Notes under the pieces: model-generated
Told to the model about the DNA's origin: nothing
Seen by the model: the letters and a program-made list of their open reading frames with translations, nothing else
Database searches by the model: none
Origin: Okapia johnstoni
Taxonomy: Eukaryota > Chordata > Mammalia > Artiodactyla > Giraffidae
Assembly (NCBI GenBank): GCA_024291935.2
Contig: CM044322.1
Span: forward strand, 23,683,405 to 23,747,404
Direction: 5' to 3'
DNA length: 64,000 nt
Translations under genes and position numbers: made by a program
Part shown: piece by piece, positions 1 through 11,276 of the stretch
Numbering within the stretch: position 1 is the first letter of the stretch
Layout: the number at the start of each line of letters is the position of its first letter

Positions 1-227
1 AGGTTATAAGCCAAAATTTCTTTTCCTAATGTAAATCAAGAATGTAAATTGGAACAGATCCATTCAAAATAAATCTTGGTACAGATACACTCAACAATAA
101 AAGTGGATCTTGGTACAGACAATATGGAAAACAAAATAAAGGTGGCTCAAAAAGGGAAAACTAGATCTACTATATGATTCAGCAATTCCACTTCTGGGTA
201 TATACCCAAAGGAAATGAAAGTGAAAA

Positions 228-425
228 GTGAAGTCACTCACTCGTGTCTGAGTCTCTGTGACCCCATGGACTGTAACCTACCAGGCTCCTCGGTTCATGG
301 GATTTTCCAGGAACAAGTACTGGAGTGGGTTGCCATTTCCTTCTCCAAGGGATCTTCCCAACCCAGGGATCGAACCCGGGTCTTCTGCATTGCAGGCAGA
401 CGCCTTATTGTCTGAGTCACCAGGA
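228..425 (-). mobile_element. Bov-tA SINE (tRNA-Glu-derived), minus orientation
   Basis: It reads in reverse as the tRNA-Glu-like head (box-B-like gggttcgatccctgggt type near 365-385, complement) followed by the BovA unit ending near 230. It is nested in the L1. Confidence 0.88.
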
Positions 426-540
426 TATCAAAGAGATAAATGCACTCTTGTGTTTATTGCAGCATTATTCACAATAGCCATGATATGGAAACAACCTAAG
501 TGCCCAGCAACAGATAAATACATAAAGAGCATGTGGCATA

Positions 541-880
541 CAGGCTTCGCTCATGGCTCAGAGATAAAGAATCCATCTGCCAATGCAGAAGACTTGGGTT
601 TGATCCCTGGTCTGGGAAGATCCCACATGACATGGAGCAACTAAGCCCAGGCACAACTATTGAGCCTGTGCTCTAGAACCCAGAAGTTGCAGCTACTGAG
701 CCCATGACCACAACTACAAAAGTCCACGCAACCTAGAGCCCATGTTCCTCAAAGAGAAGCCACTGCAATGAAAAGCCTGCACACCACAACTACAGAGTAG
801 CCCCCACTTGCTGCATCTACAGAAAATACTGCACAGCAACGAAGATATAGCACAGCCAAAAATAAATCAATAAGTAAATT
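541..880 (+). mobile_element. CHR-type cetartiodactyl SINE
   Basis: A tRNA-Glu-like head (about 545-625) is followed by the GAGCAACTAAGCCC-type body with repeated 'cacaacta' and 'gaagccactgcaatgaaaag' motifs and an AATAAAT-rich tail. This body distinguishes CHR from the Bov-tA SINEs. It is nested in the same L1. Confidence 0.8.
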
Positions 881-1783
881 AAATTTTTTTTAAAGAAAGG
901 GTGTACAATGGAATATTACTCAACTATGAGAAAGAAGGAAATCTCACCATGTGCAACAATAAAAGTGGATCTTGAGGACATTATGCTAGTGAGATAAGCC
1001 AGATAGAGACAGACAAAACAGCATGATATCACTTACATGAAGAATCTAAAAAAGTCAAGCTCATAAAAACAGAGTAAACTGGTGGTTACTGGGGAGTGGG
1101 GGAATAGGAGAGATGTTGTTTCAGAGTACAAACTTGTAACCAGAGGTAAATAAGCCTTGAAGATCTAACACACAGTATAGTTAATATAGACAACACTGCT
1201 TTAAAGTCAAACTTGTTAAGAGACTAGATCTTAATCATTCCAATCACAAAGAAATAATTGATAATCATGTGATGTGACAAAGGGACGAATGCTACAAATG
1301 CAATCATATTACAATATATAATCAACATGTTGTACACCTTAAGTTTATACAATGTTATATGTCAAATATATTTCAATTTTCAAAAAAATTACTGCATTTG
1401 AACAATCTGGAACTCTTCTCTGCTAGGACCTGGTAGCCTCTTTGTCCACAACTATCTTGAGCAGTCACCTTAAGTTAAATAAAGCTAAGTAAAGGTCTTT
1501 TGCCACTGGAAAAACAAGAAATTATTATTCTATTATAGAAGTATACTATGATTTACAAAAGTATTCAAAAAGAGCTCCAACAGAGATCTATAGACTGTAC
1601 CAATGTCAATTTTCTAGTTTGTGTATTATACTATAGTTACATCAACTTCTCCTTATATAGTTTTTGCTTTAAGCCAGCAAGCACAAATTAAAAACTGAAA
1701 CAATTTATTACCAAAACAGGCACATCTTTGAATCACTCTACAAATGATCAAACTGCCGTCTAGTGGTGATGTGTTTATATTTT

Positions 1784-1805
1784 ATATATATATATATGTA
1801 TATGT
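1784..1805. repeat. (TA)n microsatellite
   Basis: A short alternating TA run with one G interruption. Confidence 0.85.
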
Positions 1806-2269
1806 AATGATTGTACTCTCCCAAATTAGGATCAGATACAAGTAACCCATGGAAATTTTTTCTTCCTAGCAGTAATGGCCTATGTTACTCAGTACAAATG
1901 AAGCTGCATACTTACAACAAATCAGTAATTACACTTTGCTTGCTATATCAATACTTCATTCTGATTCACACATCAAGCTTCAGGGCAGATCCCTGGGAAC
2001 AAAGTGATCTGACAGACATAAAACCATGAAGCCAAAATCTCTTCCCAACTAACCTTCCACAAAGTCTGAAATTATCATCATTACAACTCCACTTCTTGTT
2101 AGGGAACTGTGAAAAGGCCAGTTTTCCAAACAGGTATGGTATTACTCTCCCTGAATCATTTTATTACAAATTAAGAAGTAGTACTTAGCAAAAATCAACT
2201 AGTCAGAAAACAATACAACAAAAATTGAAAATTTTACCACTCACTTTTTGGCTGTCTAATATAACCAAG

Positions 2270-2534
2270 GGAGAAGGAAATGGCAACCCACTCCAGTATT
2301 CTTGCCTAGAGAATCCCATGGACAGAGGAGCCTAGTGGGCTGCTGTCCATGGGGTCGGAAAGAGTCGGACCCAACTGAAGAGACTCAGCATGCATGCATG
2401 CATCGGAGAAGGAACTGGCAACCCACTCCAGTATTCTTTCCTGGAGAATCCCAGGGACAGAGAAGCCTGGTGGGCTGCCATCTATGGAGTCACAGAGTCG
2501 GACACGACTGAAGCGACTTAGCAGCAGCAGCAAC
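2270..2534 (+). mobile_element. BovA2 SINE dimer
   Basis: Two tandem BovA units (from about 2271 and 2404) each begin gagaaggaa-ggcaacccactcc and end in a gagtcgga motif. The tail is a short (AGC)n run. Flanking 'ataacca' copies at 2261-2267 and 2535 onward look like a target-site duplication. Confidence 0.9.
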
Positions 2535-3125
2535 ATAACCAACAATCCATCAAAGCATCAAAGTGGGTACTATACAGTAACGCTACTTATCGTGTATATA
2601 GTGTATTTCAAATACTAGACAAAGCTTTAAAATCCATATCAATTTCAGGGTATATAAGAAAATCTTCTGCAGTATTTCTACACACAGTGAGACCGAAATC
2701 CATGAAAATATCAGCTGGAGAAGGACAGAGAAGATTGCCATCTCCACTTTGGAAACACCAAAGAGATTGACCTGACTGGATTTGCTTTGACATTTTAACT
2801 GGAACCTCTCAATAATTAGGCTTAGGCTGCTCTTCTCGCACATTTCAGATTACAATCATCTTGCTTTCACCCCTCAGCTGTTATTGTTGGTCTTCTCCTG
2901 AACAAATCAATCAGCTTTTCTCCCAGGGCAAGGTGCCCCTGGGTTAGAAATCTCTGAGCAATCACTTGAGTGCCCCATGTATACTCTCCCTTTCAAATTC
3001 CACTGGAAATACACCAAAGAATACCAATCCATTTATTTTCTAACTGGATTAATTTTAAATTTAGCATATAAACAAAATTCAATTGGGTACAGTCTTCAAA
3101 AGTATATACTCAGAAGTTAAATGGC

Positions 3126-3310
3126 TTGGCTTAAACCCTGGCTCTATTAGTTTCTGGCCAACTGACGGAGTTGCTTAATCTCATTAAGCTTCTGTTTCAT
3201 CTTCTGAAAAAACAATAAGGCAATAATTATAATATCTTTCTCGCTTATTGTTATGACAATCAAATGTTACAATGGCCATTACAGTAAGTCCTCAATAAAT
3301 GTTGCCTGTT
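3126..3310 (+). mobile_element. MIR SINE fossil
   Basis: It matches the MIR pattern: 'ccctggctctattag', a central region near 'cttaatctcattaagcttctgtttc' and the 3' end 'taagtcctcaataaatgtt'. It is strongly diverged. Confidence 0.65.
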
Positions 3311-3599
3311 AATATTTTTTTTCTTATGTTCAGTTCCTAAATAAAGCTTAATATGTAAAACCTAACATGAGTGTTTGAGAAAAGCAAAAGAACATGAACA
3401 GAACAAATCTTCAAAACATGAGAACAGTTTTCATATATCCTGTAAACAAGTTAGAGGAGTTTATCAGGTACAATATTCTATCACTCTCCACAAATTACAG
3501 TGAATTTAGTCAATCCTCTAACTTTATCAAATCTCTACATACTTTTTATTCACTTACTCAAGAAGTTTTTAAAAAGACCAGAGTAAGAATATTTACGTG

Positions 3600-3760
3600 G
3601 TAGTTGGTATTTGATTGTATGACCTTGAGAAAGCTATTTAACCTCTCTAGCCTCAGTTTCCCTAAGTGAATAATGAAGACAATAAATAGCATCTACACCT
3701 CATAGGCAGCACGTAGAACAGTGCTCAGCACAGAGAAAGTTCTAAGGAAGCACTAAGTAA
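3600..3760 (+). mobile_element. MIR SINE fossil
   Basis: 'tatgaccttgagaaag', 'tttaacctctctagcctcag' and 'acagtgctcagcaca' follow the MIR core and 3' order. Confidence 0.7.
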
Positions 3761-3835
3761 CTATAAAGCACTGATTCCTAGCACGGTGCTAGATAATGGA
3801 GATTCTGGGATAAATGACACAGTACTTGCCTACAA

Positions 3836-4206
3836 GTACTTGCTTTTGAACTGTGGTGTTGGAGAAGACTCTTGAGAGTCCCTTAAACTGCAAGGAGATC
3901 CAACCAGTCCATCCTAGAAGAGATCAATCTTAGGTGTTCATTGGAAGGACTGATGTTGAAGCTGAAACTCTAATACTTTGGCCACCTGTTGCAAAGAGCT
4001 GACTCATTTGAAAAGATCCTGATACTGGGAAAGATTGAGGGCAGGAGGAGAAGGGGACAACAGAGGATGAGATGGTTGGATGGCATCAATGACTCAATGG
4101 ACATGAGTTTGAGTAAATTCCGGGAGTTGGCGATGGACAGGGAGGCCTGGCGTGCTGCGATTCATGAGGTCGCAAAGAGTAGGACACGACTAAGTGACTG
4201 AACTGA
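3836..4206 (+). mobile_element. BovB LINE, 5'-truncated 3' tail (copy A)
   Basis: The last ~370 bp of BovB: the C-terminal ORF2 segment ([19 protein letters not shown] peptide at about 4040-4090) through the terminal 'gactgaactgaa'. Exact 12-bp duplications acttgcctacaa flank it (3824-3835 and 4207-4218), so both ends of the insertion are defined. It is a decayed, non-autonomous fragment. Confidence 0.93.
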
Positions 4207-4270
4207 ACTTGCCTACAAAGCGGTGAAGACCAAATGGTATACACAATTATCTATACATAAGGAATTCTTG

Positions 4271-5181
4271 TATGTCAAGGCTGTATATTGTCACCCTGCG
4301 TATTTAACTTATATGCAGAGCACGTCATGAGAAACGCTGGGCTGGAAAAAGCACAAGCTGGAATCAACATTGCCAGGAGAAATATCAATAACCTCAGATA
4401 TGCAGATGATACCACCCTTATGGTAGAAAGTGAAGAAGAACTAAAGAGCCTCTTGATGAAAGTGAAAGAGGAGAGTGAAAAAGTTGGCTTAAAGCTCAAC
4501 ATTCAGAAAATTAAGATCGTGGCATCTGGTCCCATCACTTCATGGCAAATAGATGGGGAAACAGTGGAAACAGTGGCTGACTTTATTTTTGTGGGCTCCA
4601 AAATCACTGCAGATGGTGACTGTAGCCATGAAATTAAAAGACGCTTACTCCTTGGAAGGAAAGTTATGACCAACTTAGACAGCATATTAAAAAGCAGAGA
4701 CATTACTTTGCCAACAAAGGTCCGTCAAGTCAAGGCTATGGTTTTTCCAGAAGTCATGTATGGATGTGAGAGTTGGACTATAAAGAAAGCTGAGCACCAA
4801 AGAATTGATGCTTTTCAATTGCAGTGTTGGAGAAGACTCTTGAGAGTCCCTTGGACTGCAAGGAGATCTAACCAGTCCATCCTAAAGGAGATCAGTCCTG
4901 AATATTCATTGGAAGAACTGATGTCGAAGCTGAAACTCCAATACTTTGGCCACCTGATGCGAAGGGCTGACTCATTTGAAAAGACCCTGATGCTGGGAAA
5001 GATTGAGGGCAGGAGGAGAAGGGGATGAGAGAATGAGATGGTTGGATGGCATCACCAACTCAATGGACATTAGTCTGGGTATACTCTGGGAGTTGGTGAT
5101 GGACAGGGAGGGCTGGCGTGCTGCAGTTCATGGGGTTGCAAAGAGTCGGACACGACTAAGTGACTGAACTGAATTGAACTG
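4271..5181 (+). mobile_element. BovB LINE, 5'-truncated with reverse transcriptase segment (copy B)
   Basis: About 910 bp from the reverse transcriptase core to the 3' end. A 246-codon frame (4288-5028) is still open and contains the RT motif YADDTTL (near 4399-4419). It ends at a premature stop within the C-terminal RRRRG stretch. Duplications aaggaattcttg (4259-4270) and aaggaatccttg (5182-5193), one mismatch, flank the copy. The upstream endonuclease and first RT blocks are absent, so it is inactive. Confidence 0.93.
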
Positions 5182-5254
5182 AAGGAATCCTTGAACTTGA
5201 ATTCACAAATAAATAAATTTTTCATAATAATAATTAGCATTTTTAAAAACCAAA

Positions 5255-5370
5255 ATATTGCAAATTAGCATCCAGAATGGGTGATGGGTACACTGGGGTT
5301 CAACATATTATTCTTTCTACTTTTGTGTCTGTTGTAAATTTCACATAAATGAGAAGTTGTTTTTAAAAAT
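5255..5370 (+). mobile_element. Old L1 3'-end fragment
   Basis: The pattern 'gggtgatgggtacactggggttc' followed by a T-rich 'tttcacataa' end is typical of old L1 3' UTRs. It is short and diverged. Confidence 0.5.
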
Positions 5371-6834
5371 GATAAATCACTTTCCATCTCAGAAGGTAAG
5401 CCAAAATTATGTGATTTGAAGTATTTACTTTAGCACAGATGTCTTTATACTACAAATGAACTCTGTCGACAGCAGTGCTTAAAATTCAGAGGTTAAGAAT
5501 TCCCTTGACAAGACTGCCACCTACTGGATCACCTTAAATTCCACTATTCACATTTTGGGATTTAAACACAAATACAATCCAATTAAAAGCAAGGGTTTCT
5601 TTTTTTTTTTTAAAAAAAAAAAAAAGGAAATTCAAGTATTTAAAAAACACCCGACGTCACAGGAAATTCTGTCTGCTGTGTTGAACAAAGTATTGTCTGG
5701 GCAAGTCCCCATTAGCCAGAAGCAATCTCAATCAAGTTTAGTTTGGATGTTTAGAGGTCATCTGACAGAATGTGTGAAAAAAGAAGCAAAAAACCCCAAC
5801 AAATTTGCTAATTATTTTTGAGTGTATGAACACATGGTTGTTAGAATCATCATCTACATTAATTATGCTAAAATAAAAGTAATATATTAAGTAGTTATAC
5901 ATGGAATGAATTTTTTTTAACTATCCTACTGTTATACAAACGGGTACATCTGACTTAGGTAAAATTTCTAATGAAAGCAATATATATGATTCAGAAAGTG
6001 CTTCATCTCAAACAACTTAGCATAGCTGAGATACTATGCTCTGGAAAAATGCCTTAAAGTTACTCAAAAAGTAGCTAAGTAATGATGAAGGCATTAATGT
6101 AAAAGATTATTGAGGAGAGCCTGAATTAAGCTGTCTTATGAATATGAGAATATGGGCAAAGGCAACATTTCTAAGTAATTATTATGTGCAATATATTTTA
6201 AATGTATGTATAAATGTTTAAGTTAACAATGAAAACATAAATAGGCATTCAACTATTTCACCTATATTCACCAAGGTTTCTATATTCAAGTTAATCCATC
6301 TTGGAGCTTCTCATTGGTAAAAGGAAGGACTGCTTTATATACAAGCATAGTACAGGCCTCTACAGTACAGGGATAATATATCATTTAATCATAAAACTTC
6401 AATATTTGTAATTACTATTTGTTTAAAGTTAAATTATTCAACACCTAACACTTCTTTGCCTGTGTTATTAATATACTACAAACTGGTTAATGCCCTCTGT
6501 TATGCCAAAGAGAATTGCCTTTTATTACACCAGAAGGGAAGTGCCCAGGGCATTTTTCAAGGACAAAGGGTTTGACTGGGCTCCTGGCAAATTCTGGGAC
6601 AATTTGAGCACATAGATAATTAAACACTACAGTGAATCATGAACTATTTCAGGGGAGAGGGAATTTAAGAGTCAGTATCAAAAACAAACAGTAATAAATG
6701 GGAAAAAAAGGGAGATGTCTGGCTTACAGGAGAAATGTCAAGGGCTGCCTAAAGAAAATGCAAAAGATGGAAAATTACCACTTTGCATTCATCATGATAA
6801 AGATTGGATCAGACAAGAATTATGAATGAAAGCT

Positions 6835-6899
6835 AAACCAAAGAGAAAATTTTGATTTGATGAGAAGCAAAACCAAAGAGGAAATTTTGATGAGAAGCA
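6835..6899. repeat. Short tandem duplication (35/30 bp)
   Basis: Two adjacent copies starting aaaccaaagag and ending gatgagaagca (6835-6869 and 6870-6899). They differ by a 5-base deletion and one substitution. Confidence 0.85.
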
Positions 6900-7134
6900 A
6901 GATATTTTCCTGGGTCTCCCAACAAAACTGCTTACTAGTTGCAAAGGAGGAGGCGGAAAAAAAGAAAAAGAAAAAAGGAATTACAGTGGAGAAATCAGAC
7001 ATCTTGGCTGGAAATCAAAAATTAACATCACCAGAAAGGGACAGATGGTTATCAAGAGCCTCCACATGTGATACACTGTGAAGGAGAGAAATCATCTATG
7101 CAGCAATAAATTATCTGCATCTAATCATGAGGAA

Positions 7135-7581
7135 TGATTATGGTTTTTCCAGTGATCATGTATGGATGTGAGAGTTGGACGGTGAAGAAAGCTGAGCGCC
7201 AAAGAATTGATGCTTTTGAACTGTGGTGTTGGAGAAGACTCTTGAGAGTCCCTTGGACTGCAAGGAGATCCAATCAATCCATCCTAAAAGAGATCAATCC
7301 TGGGTGTTCATTGGAAGGTCTGATGTTGAAGCTGAAACTCCAATACTTTGGCCACCTCATGCGAAGGGTTGACTCATTGGAAAAGACCCTAATGCTGGGT
7401 AGGATTGGGGGCGGAAGGAAAAGGGGACGACAGAGGATGAGATGGTTGGATGGCATCACCGACTCGATGGACATGGGTTTGGGTAGACTCCGGGAGTTGG
7501 TGATGGACAAGCCCGGCGTGCTGCAATTCATGAGGCTGCAAAGAGTCGGACACGACTGAGCGACTGAACTGAACTGAACTG
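7135..7581 (+). mobile_element. BovB LINE, 5'-truncated 3' tail (copy C)
   Basis: 447 bp with a 141-codon open frame (7134-7559) covering the C-terminal part of ORF2: the peptide MYGCESWTVKKAE, then RRLLRVPWTARRSNQS and [14 protein letters not shown]. Exact 12-bp duplications aatcatgaggaa (7123-7134 and 7582-7593) flank it. It lacks the whole RT core. Confidence 0.93.
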
Positions 7582-7749
7582 AATCATGAGGAAATATTAG
7601 ATAAATCCACATTGAGCAATGTCATATTAAAAAGAGGGAAAAGAGATGTACTCTTCAATAACATCCATGTTTTAAGACAAAGACTCTGGAAATCTTTCAA
7701 AATTAAAGAAACCTCAAGATGTATGCAGCTAAATGCAGTATCTGACCCC

Positions 7750-8210
7750 AATGGGAATCCCAAACTGGATGGGGGGAAAGGACTTTATTGGGTTCGCTGG
7801 CAAAATTAGAGACAAATAGTAGATTAGATAAAAAGCATTGTATGGAAAATAAGTTTATTGAAGATGATACATGTAATGTGATTACATAAGAGATAGCCCT
7901 ACCCATAGTTTTCCTAGGAAAGACACATTTCCTAATGAAGTATATAGGGGAAAAGCATCATGGTATATACAACTTACTCTTCAACCATTCAGAAAAACAA
8001 TCATGTTTTTTGGTGTGGGTGTGTGTGTGTGTCTATGAGTGTGTGTAGGGAAGGAAAGATTGAGACATAGACTGAGAAAATGTTTGGAAAGCAAATGGGA
8101 TAAAATGTTATTAGTAGGTGATTCTGAGTATACATGTATTCTCTGTACTAGTTTTATTGTTTTAACTCTTCCGTAAGTTTGAAATTTCTTCTAAATAAAA
8201 AGTTTAAAAC
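7750..8210 (+). mobile_element. Ancient LINE 3' end
   Basis: A degenerate copy of a common mammalian 3' end: a GT microsatellite in the middle (8014-8046) and the terminus 'gtttgaaatttcttctaaat' followed by an aaaaagttt tail. I take it as L1-type, but the subfamily cannot be fixed. Confidence 0.5.
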
Positions 8211-8699
8211 ATTGCTGTATCTACTGCTAACAAAAATTAAACACAGAAATAAATACATAATTGCATGCACACCCATGTGTATGTATGTATGGGTGTGTTT
8301 ATATATTTAAAAGACAAATCTCTTAAAGATTCTAAAATCTCAGTAAATAAATGGACTTTTTAATAATCAAAAATGATTGAGAAGAGAAGGCGTCTGTCCT
8401 ATATGTAAATAAGGAAGAGCAAGAAAAAGCCCAAATTGGATTGAAACAGTTACTACTGAAAAAATAAAGCCATTTCATGTTTATTTACCCCCATCAATTG
8501 AGATTTTCAATGAACCAGTTACATCTAACTTATTTAAGTGGGGAAAACATTATTATTCTCATTCTCATTTTTAAATGGAGAATCTGAAACATGGTGAAAA
8601 GCCACAGTCAGTAATACAGCAGAGATTCAATAGTATGTCTCTTGAAACAGTAACAGTGTCAACACAAGTTTTTGATGTATGTAGGAGCAAGCTGCTTAC

Positions 8700-8810
8700 C
8701 TTTCAATAGCTAATTCTTTGTTAGAAAGTTGCTGCACTGTAATCACAACCTTCTTCTCTATTCCTTGTTTTAATTTGAAATAAAATTTATCTCGATCCTT
8801 AGGCACAGGA
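8700..8810 (-). CDS. RABGAP1L: RABGAP1L coding exon 6 (residues 292-329, after the PID domain)
   Basis: A 111-bp exon with acceptor CAG (AG at 8812-8811) and donor AG/GTAAGC (GT at 8699-8698). It completes Ser292, encodes 36 codons beginning PVPKDRDKFYFKLKQGIEKK and ending VTVQQLSNKELAIE-type sequence, and leaves AG as the first two bases of Arg329. It belongs to the conserved domain between PID and TBC. The next expected exon was searched for by eye on the minus strand between 1 and 8699 and not seen, so the gene continues outside the window. The six exons together give 986 coding bases, about 40% of the roughly 815-residue human protein. Confidence 0.94.
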
Positions 8811-8944
8811 CTGAAAAATGTAAAAAAGAACAGAAATGATCAATAATTAAAAACAATAAAAAGGTCATCTATTTCAAGGTTACAACCTCATTAAGATATA
8901 TCAAACTTTCACCTTGACACAAAGTAAATACAAACTTTGGTTGT

Positions 8945-9420
8945 ATCAGTTTCAGGTGTACAGCAAGTGAATCAGTTATACATATATCCACTCTTTTTTG
9001 GATTCTTTTCTCATATAGGTCATTACAGAGTACTGAGTACAGTTCCTTGTGCTTGCTCTACAGTAGGTTCTAATTAGTTGTCTTTTTAACATACCCTACT
9101 CTTTGCAACCCCATGGACTGTAGCCTACCAGGCTCCTCCCTCCATGGAATATTCCAGGCAAGCGTACTGGAGTGGGTTGCCATTTCCTTCTCCAGCAGAT
9201 CTTCCCGACCCAGGGAATCAAACCCGGGTCTCCCACATTGCAGGCAGACGCTTTAACCTCTCCATGGAGGGAGGAGCCTGGTAGGCTACAGTCCATGGGG
9301 TCACAAAGAGTCGGACACGACTAAGCTACTTCACTTTCACTTTAACATATAGCAGTGTGTATATGCCAACCACAATTCTCCCAATTGATTCATCTCCCCC
9401 CACTTTCCCCCTTGTAACCA
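8945..9420 (-). mobile_element. L1 3' end, minus orientation, split by a SINE
   Basis: The reverse-complement L1 terminus, with 'ggtgtacagcaagtgaatca' and 'tcagttatacatatat', runs from 8945 to 9093. It resumes at 9350 with 'agcagtgtgtatatgccaac'. The fold-back SINE at 9094-9340 splits it. Confidence 0.8.
9094..9340. mobile_element. Fold-back Bov-tA/BovA SINE (inverted repeat)
   Basis: A minus-orientation Bov-tA occupies 9094 to about 9258, with the tRNA-like head near 9200-9258. It is directly followed by a plus-orientation BovA 3' part (9261-9340). The arms 9098-9148 and 9261-9311 are complementary at 49 of 51 positions. The whole unit lies between one pair of duplications, tttaacata (9085-9093 and 9341-9349), suggesting a single integration. 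Confidence 0.9.
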
Positions 9421-10072
9421 TATGTTTGTTTTAAATTAAAACTCTTTAAATTACATCATTTCAAATTTTAGTTTATAATTTTAACAAATTTGGGAACATG
9501 GTTTATTTAATTTTAAGACTGTTATATTTCTGGTTTAGCTGGTTATATGGTTATGAATGCTTTTAACACAGTTAAACCCAAGGCAAAACAAGTGAGAATA
9601 AGAGCTTACTTTTAAACATCCAGAATTAGAGATGACTGTGACAAATCCAAGAAAATATAAATAAAAGATGAACAAAGAGGAATAGATCAGGGCAAGTTAA
9701 ATTCTAGCTTAGGCCAGACTGACAATTCTTAAGAATTAGTCCATTAAAACAGTAAGTGTTTAAAATATAAGCTGTCTTATCTGAAAAGGAAAAATACTTT
9801 CAGTAACTTATTTGACCTAAGTCTCAATTTCTATAACTTTAAAAAAAAAAATAGATAAAATACTTACCTAATAATTATTGTCAGAAACAAAGGAAAAGTA
9901 AAGGCACATAGGTGATCAATAAGAGTGTAACTGTTTCTTATTATCGCCTATTTTTGAACTAAAGAACAACATTCCAAATATACAACAGAAGGAAATAGTT
10001 AGTTAAATGATGGTCAAATCATACAAAATACTACTGACAACTATTAAAAACAATTCTAATGAAAAATATTTT

Positions 10073-10272
10073 AGGGACTTCCCTGGTGGTCCTGTGGTTA
10101 AAAACCCACGTTGCAATACAGGGAACACGAGTTTGCTCCCTAGTCTGGGAACTAGGATCCCACATGCCATGGAGCAATTAAACCTGCATGCCACAACCAG
10201 ACAGCAGACATACAGCAACTACTTTGCCCATAACACAAGATCCCACATGATGCAACCAACTAAGTATTTTTT
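10073..10272 (+). mobile_element. CHR/tRNA-Glu-type SINE
   Basis: It starts with 'gggacttccctggtggtcc', the canonical tRNA-derived head. A 'ggatcccacatgccatggag' body and a short T/A-rich tail follow. Confidence 0.8.
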
Positions 10273-10299
10273 TTTTAAATAAGAAAATTCTTACATCAT

Positions 10300-10590
10300 G
10301 AAGTTAAAAGAAAAAAACTACATATATAACTGTATAGAATACACTCTGGAGGTGGAGGGGGAGGGATAGTAGGGATTGACATGTACATACTGCTATGTTT
10401 AAAATAACCAACAAGGACCTACTGTATAGCACAAGGAACACTGCTCAATATTCTGTAAAAACCTAAATGGAAAAAGTATTTGAAAAAGAATAGAGACCTA
10501 TAGAGATAACTGAATCACTTAGCTGTACACCTGAAACTATTACAGCATTGTTAATCAACTGTACTCCAATATAAAATAAGAAGTTTAAAA
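10300..10590 (+). mobile_element. L1 3' end
   Basis: Ruminant L1 terminus: 'aaggacctactgtatagcac', then 'tgaatcacttagctgtacac' and 'aatcaactgtactccaatat', followed by an A-rich tail. Confidence 0.82.
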
Positions 10591-10979
10591 AGTACACCCT
10601 AGTATCAAATATTCTTGATAAAACTGTGAATAAAAATTATTTTAAAAATTTTGATAAAATAAATTTAAATTTTTGATATTAAAAATTATTTTTAATAATT
10701 AAAAAGTGATTATGGCTGACAAGACCATAAAATTTTATTCTAATTTTACTTTTACTAATTTTTGTATAGTAAGTATATTAGTATTTTAAAATATCAAGAA
10801 AATAATTTACATAAACTATCTGAAAAGCCTGACAAAAGTGAACCATGCATCCACCAAAGAAGTTTTTCTGTATCATCTTAAGCTTTCTAACAACAGTGTA
10901 TAGTTTCTGGAACCTATATATTAGTCAATATTATATTTCAGACACAATATTAATTTTTATTTTTTCCAAATAATCTCAC

Positions 10980-11137
10980 CTAAAGTTTCCTTTTCCATCA
11001 TCTTCTTTTACCTCCAAGGAGACACTGAAGGTAAACACATCACTGTCGGGGGTAGGAATAACCGAGTCTTTAACATCAGATACTTGTCTAGAAGAACGTT
11101 TGAAAGCTGTACAGAAACTATATAAAATTCTGCTTAC
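10980..11137 (-). CDS. RABGAP1L: RABGAP1L coding exon 5 (residues 240-292, end of PID/PTB domain)
   Basis: A 158-bp exon starting in phase 0 after TTTTAG (AG at 11139-11138) and ending AG/GTGAGA (GT at 10979-10978), two bases into Ser292. It encodes VSRILYSFCTAFKRSSRQVS, then the linker DVKDSVIPTPDSD, then VFTFSVSLEVKEDDGKGNF. VSRILYSFCTAF is the C-terminal helix of the PID fold, and FTFSVSLEVKEDDGKG opens the following beta-rich region seen in both RABGAP1 paralogues. A second AG eight bases inside the exon could be used only with a frame change (8 bases), so the upstream acceptor is preferred. A GT/CA fold-back and a Tigger-like element lie within 0.5 kb upstream in transcript sense. Confidence 0.94.
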
Positions 11138-11276
11138 CTAAAAGAATAAAAGTGGAAATAATATTAGACAAAGATTTTAACTGCATTTTGATCACCTCTA
11201 ATTCTTGAATCTGTAATTTCCCAAGGTCACAATGTTCTTAATAGACAAAGTAGATATAGGGTAAGCATATATATAT

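Larger units (their letters stand above)
120..1390 (+). mobile_element. Old L1 LINE 3' region, interrupted by two SINEs
   Basis: The text around 180-212 (cagcaattccacttctgggt) and 440-515 (attattcacaatagcc, then an aacctaagtgcccagca motif) is the conserved 3' part of mammalian L1 ORF2. It continues through 905-1100 and a degenerate 3' UTR ending in an A-rich stretch near 1380. Two SINEs (228-425, 541-880) were inserted later, because the L1 sequence resumes on their far sides. No open frame remains. Confidence 0.8.
1..8699 (-). other. RABGAP1L: RABGAP1L intron after codon 329 (partial)
   Basis: Only the 5' side of this intron (minus sense) is in the window. It contains an L1 with nested SINEs (120-1390), a BovA2 dimer (2270-2534), MIR fossils (3126-3310, 3600-3760), three BovB 3' tails and an old LINE 3' end (7750-8210). 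I see nothing assignable in 1391-2258 (AT-rich, with a (TA)n run near 1784-1800), 2537-3125, 3311-3599, 5371-6834, 6900-7122 or 8211-8697. The gene's coding sequence resumes beyond coordinate 1. Confidence 0.85.
8811..10979 (-). other. RABGAP1L: RABGAP1L intron between coding exons 5 and 6
   Basis: A 2.2-kb intron. It carries an L1 3' end broken by a fold-back SINE (about 8945-9420), a CHR-type SINE (10073-10272) and an L1 3' end (10300-10590). The stretches 9421-10072 and 10591-10977 are AT-rich and show nothing recognisable. Confidence 0.85.

Noticed and set aside
228..425. Possible tRNA gene (box B-like element in many places)
   Set aside because: All tRNA-like matches seen are heads of Bov-tA or CHR SINEs followed by SINE bodies, not free-standing tRNA genes with a cloverleaf.
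2583..2843. Minus-strand 86-codon frame as the next RABGAP1L exon
   Set aside because: Its translation does not resemble the expected continuation after residue 329 and it lacks suitable splice borders.
4275..4502. Minus-strand 75-codon open frame
   Set aside because: It is the exact complement of the BovB reverse transcriptase frame, and the same shadow appears in other BovB copies.
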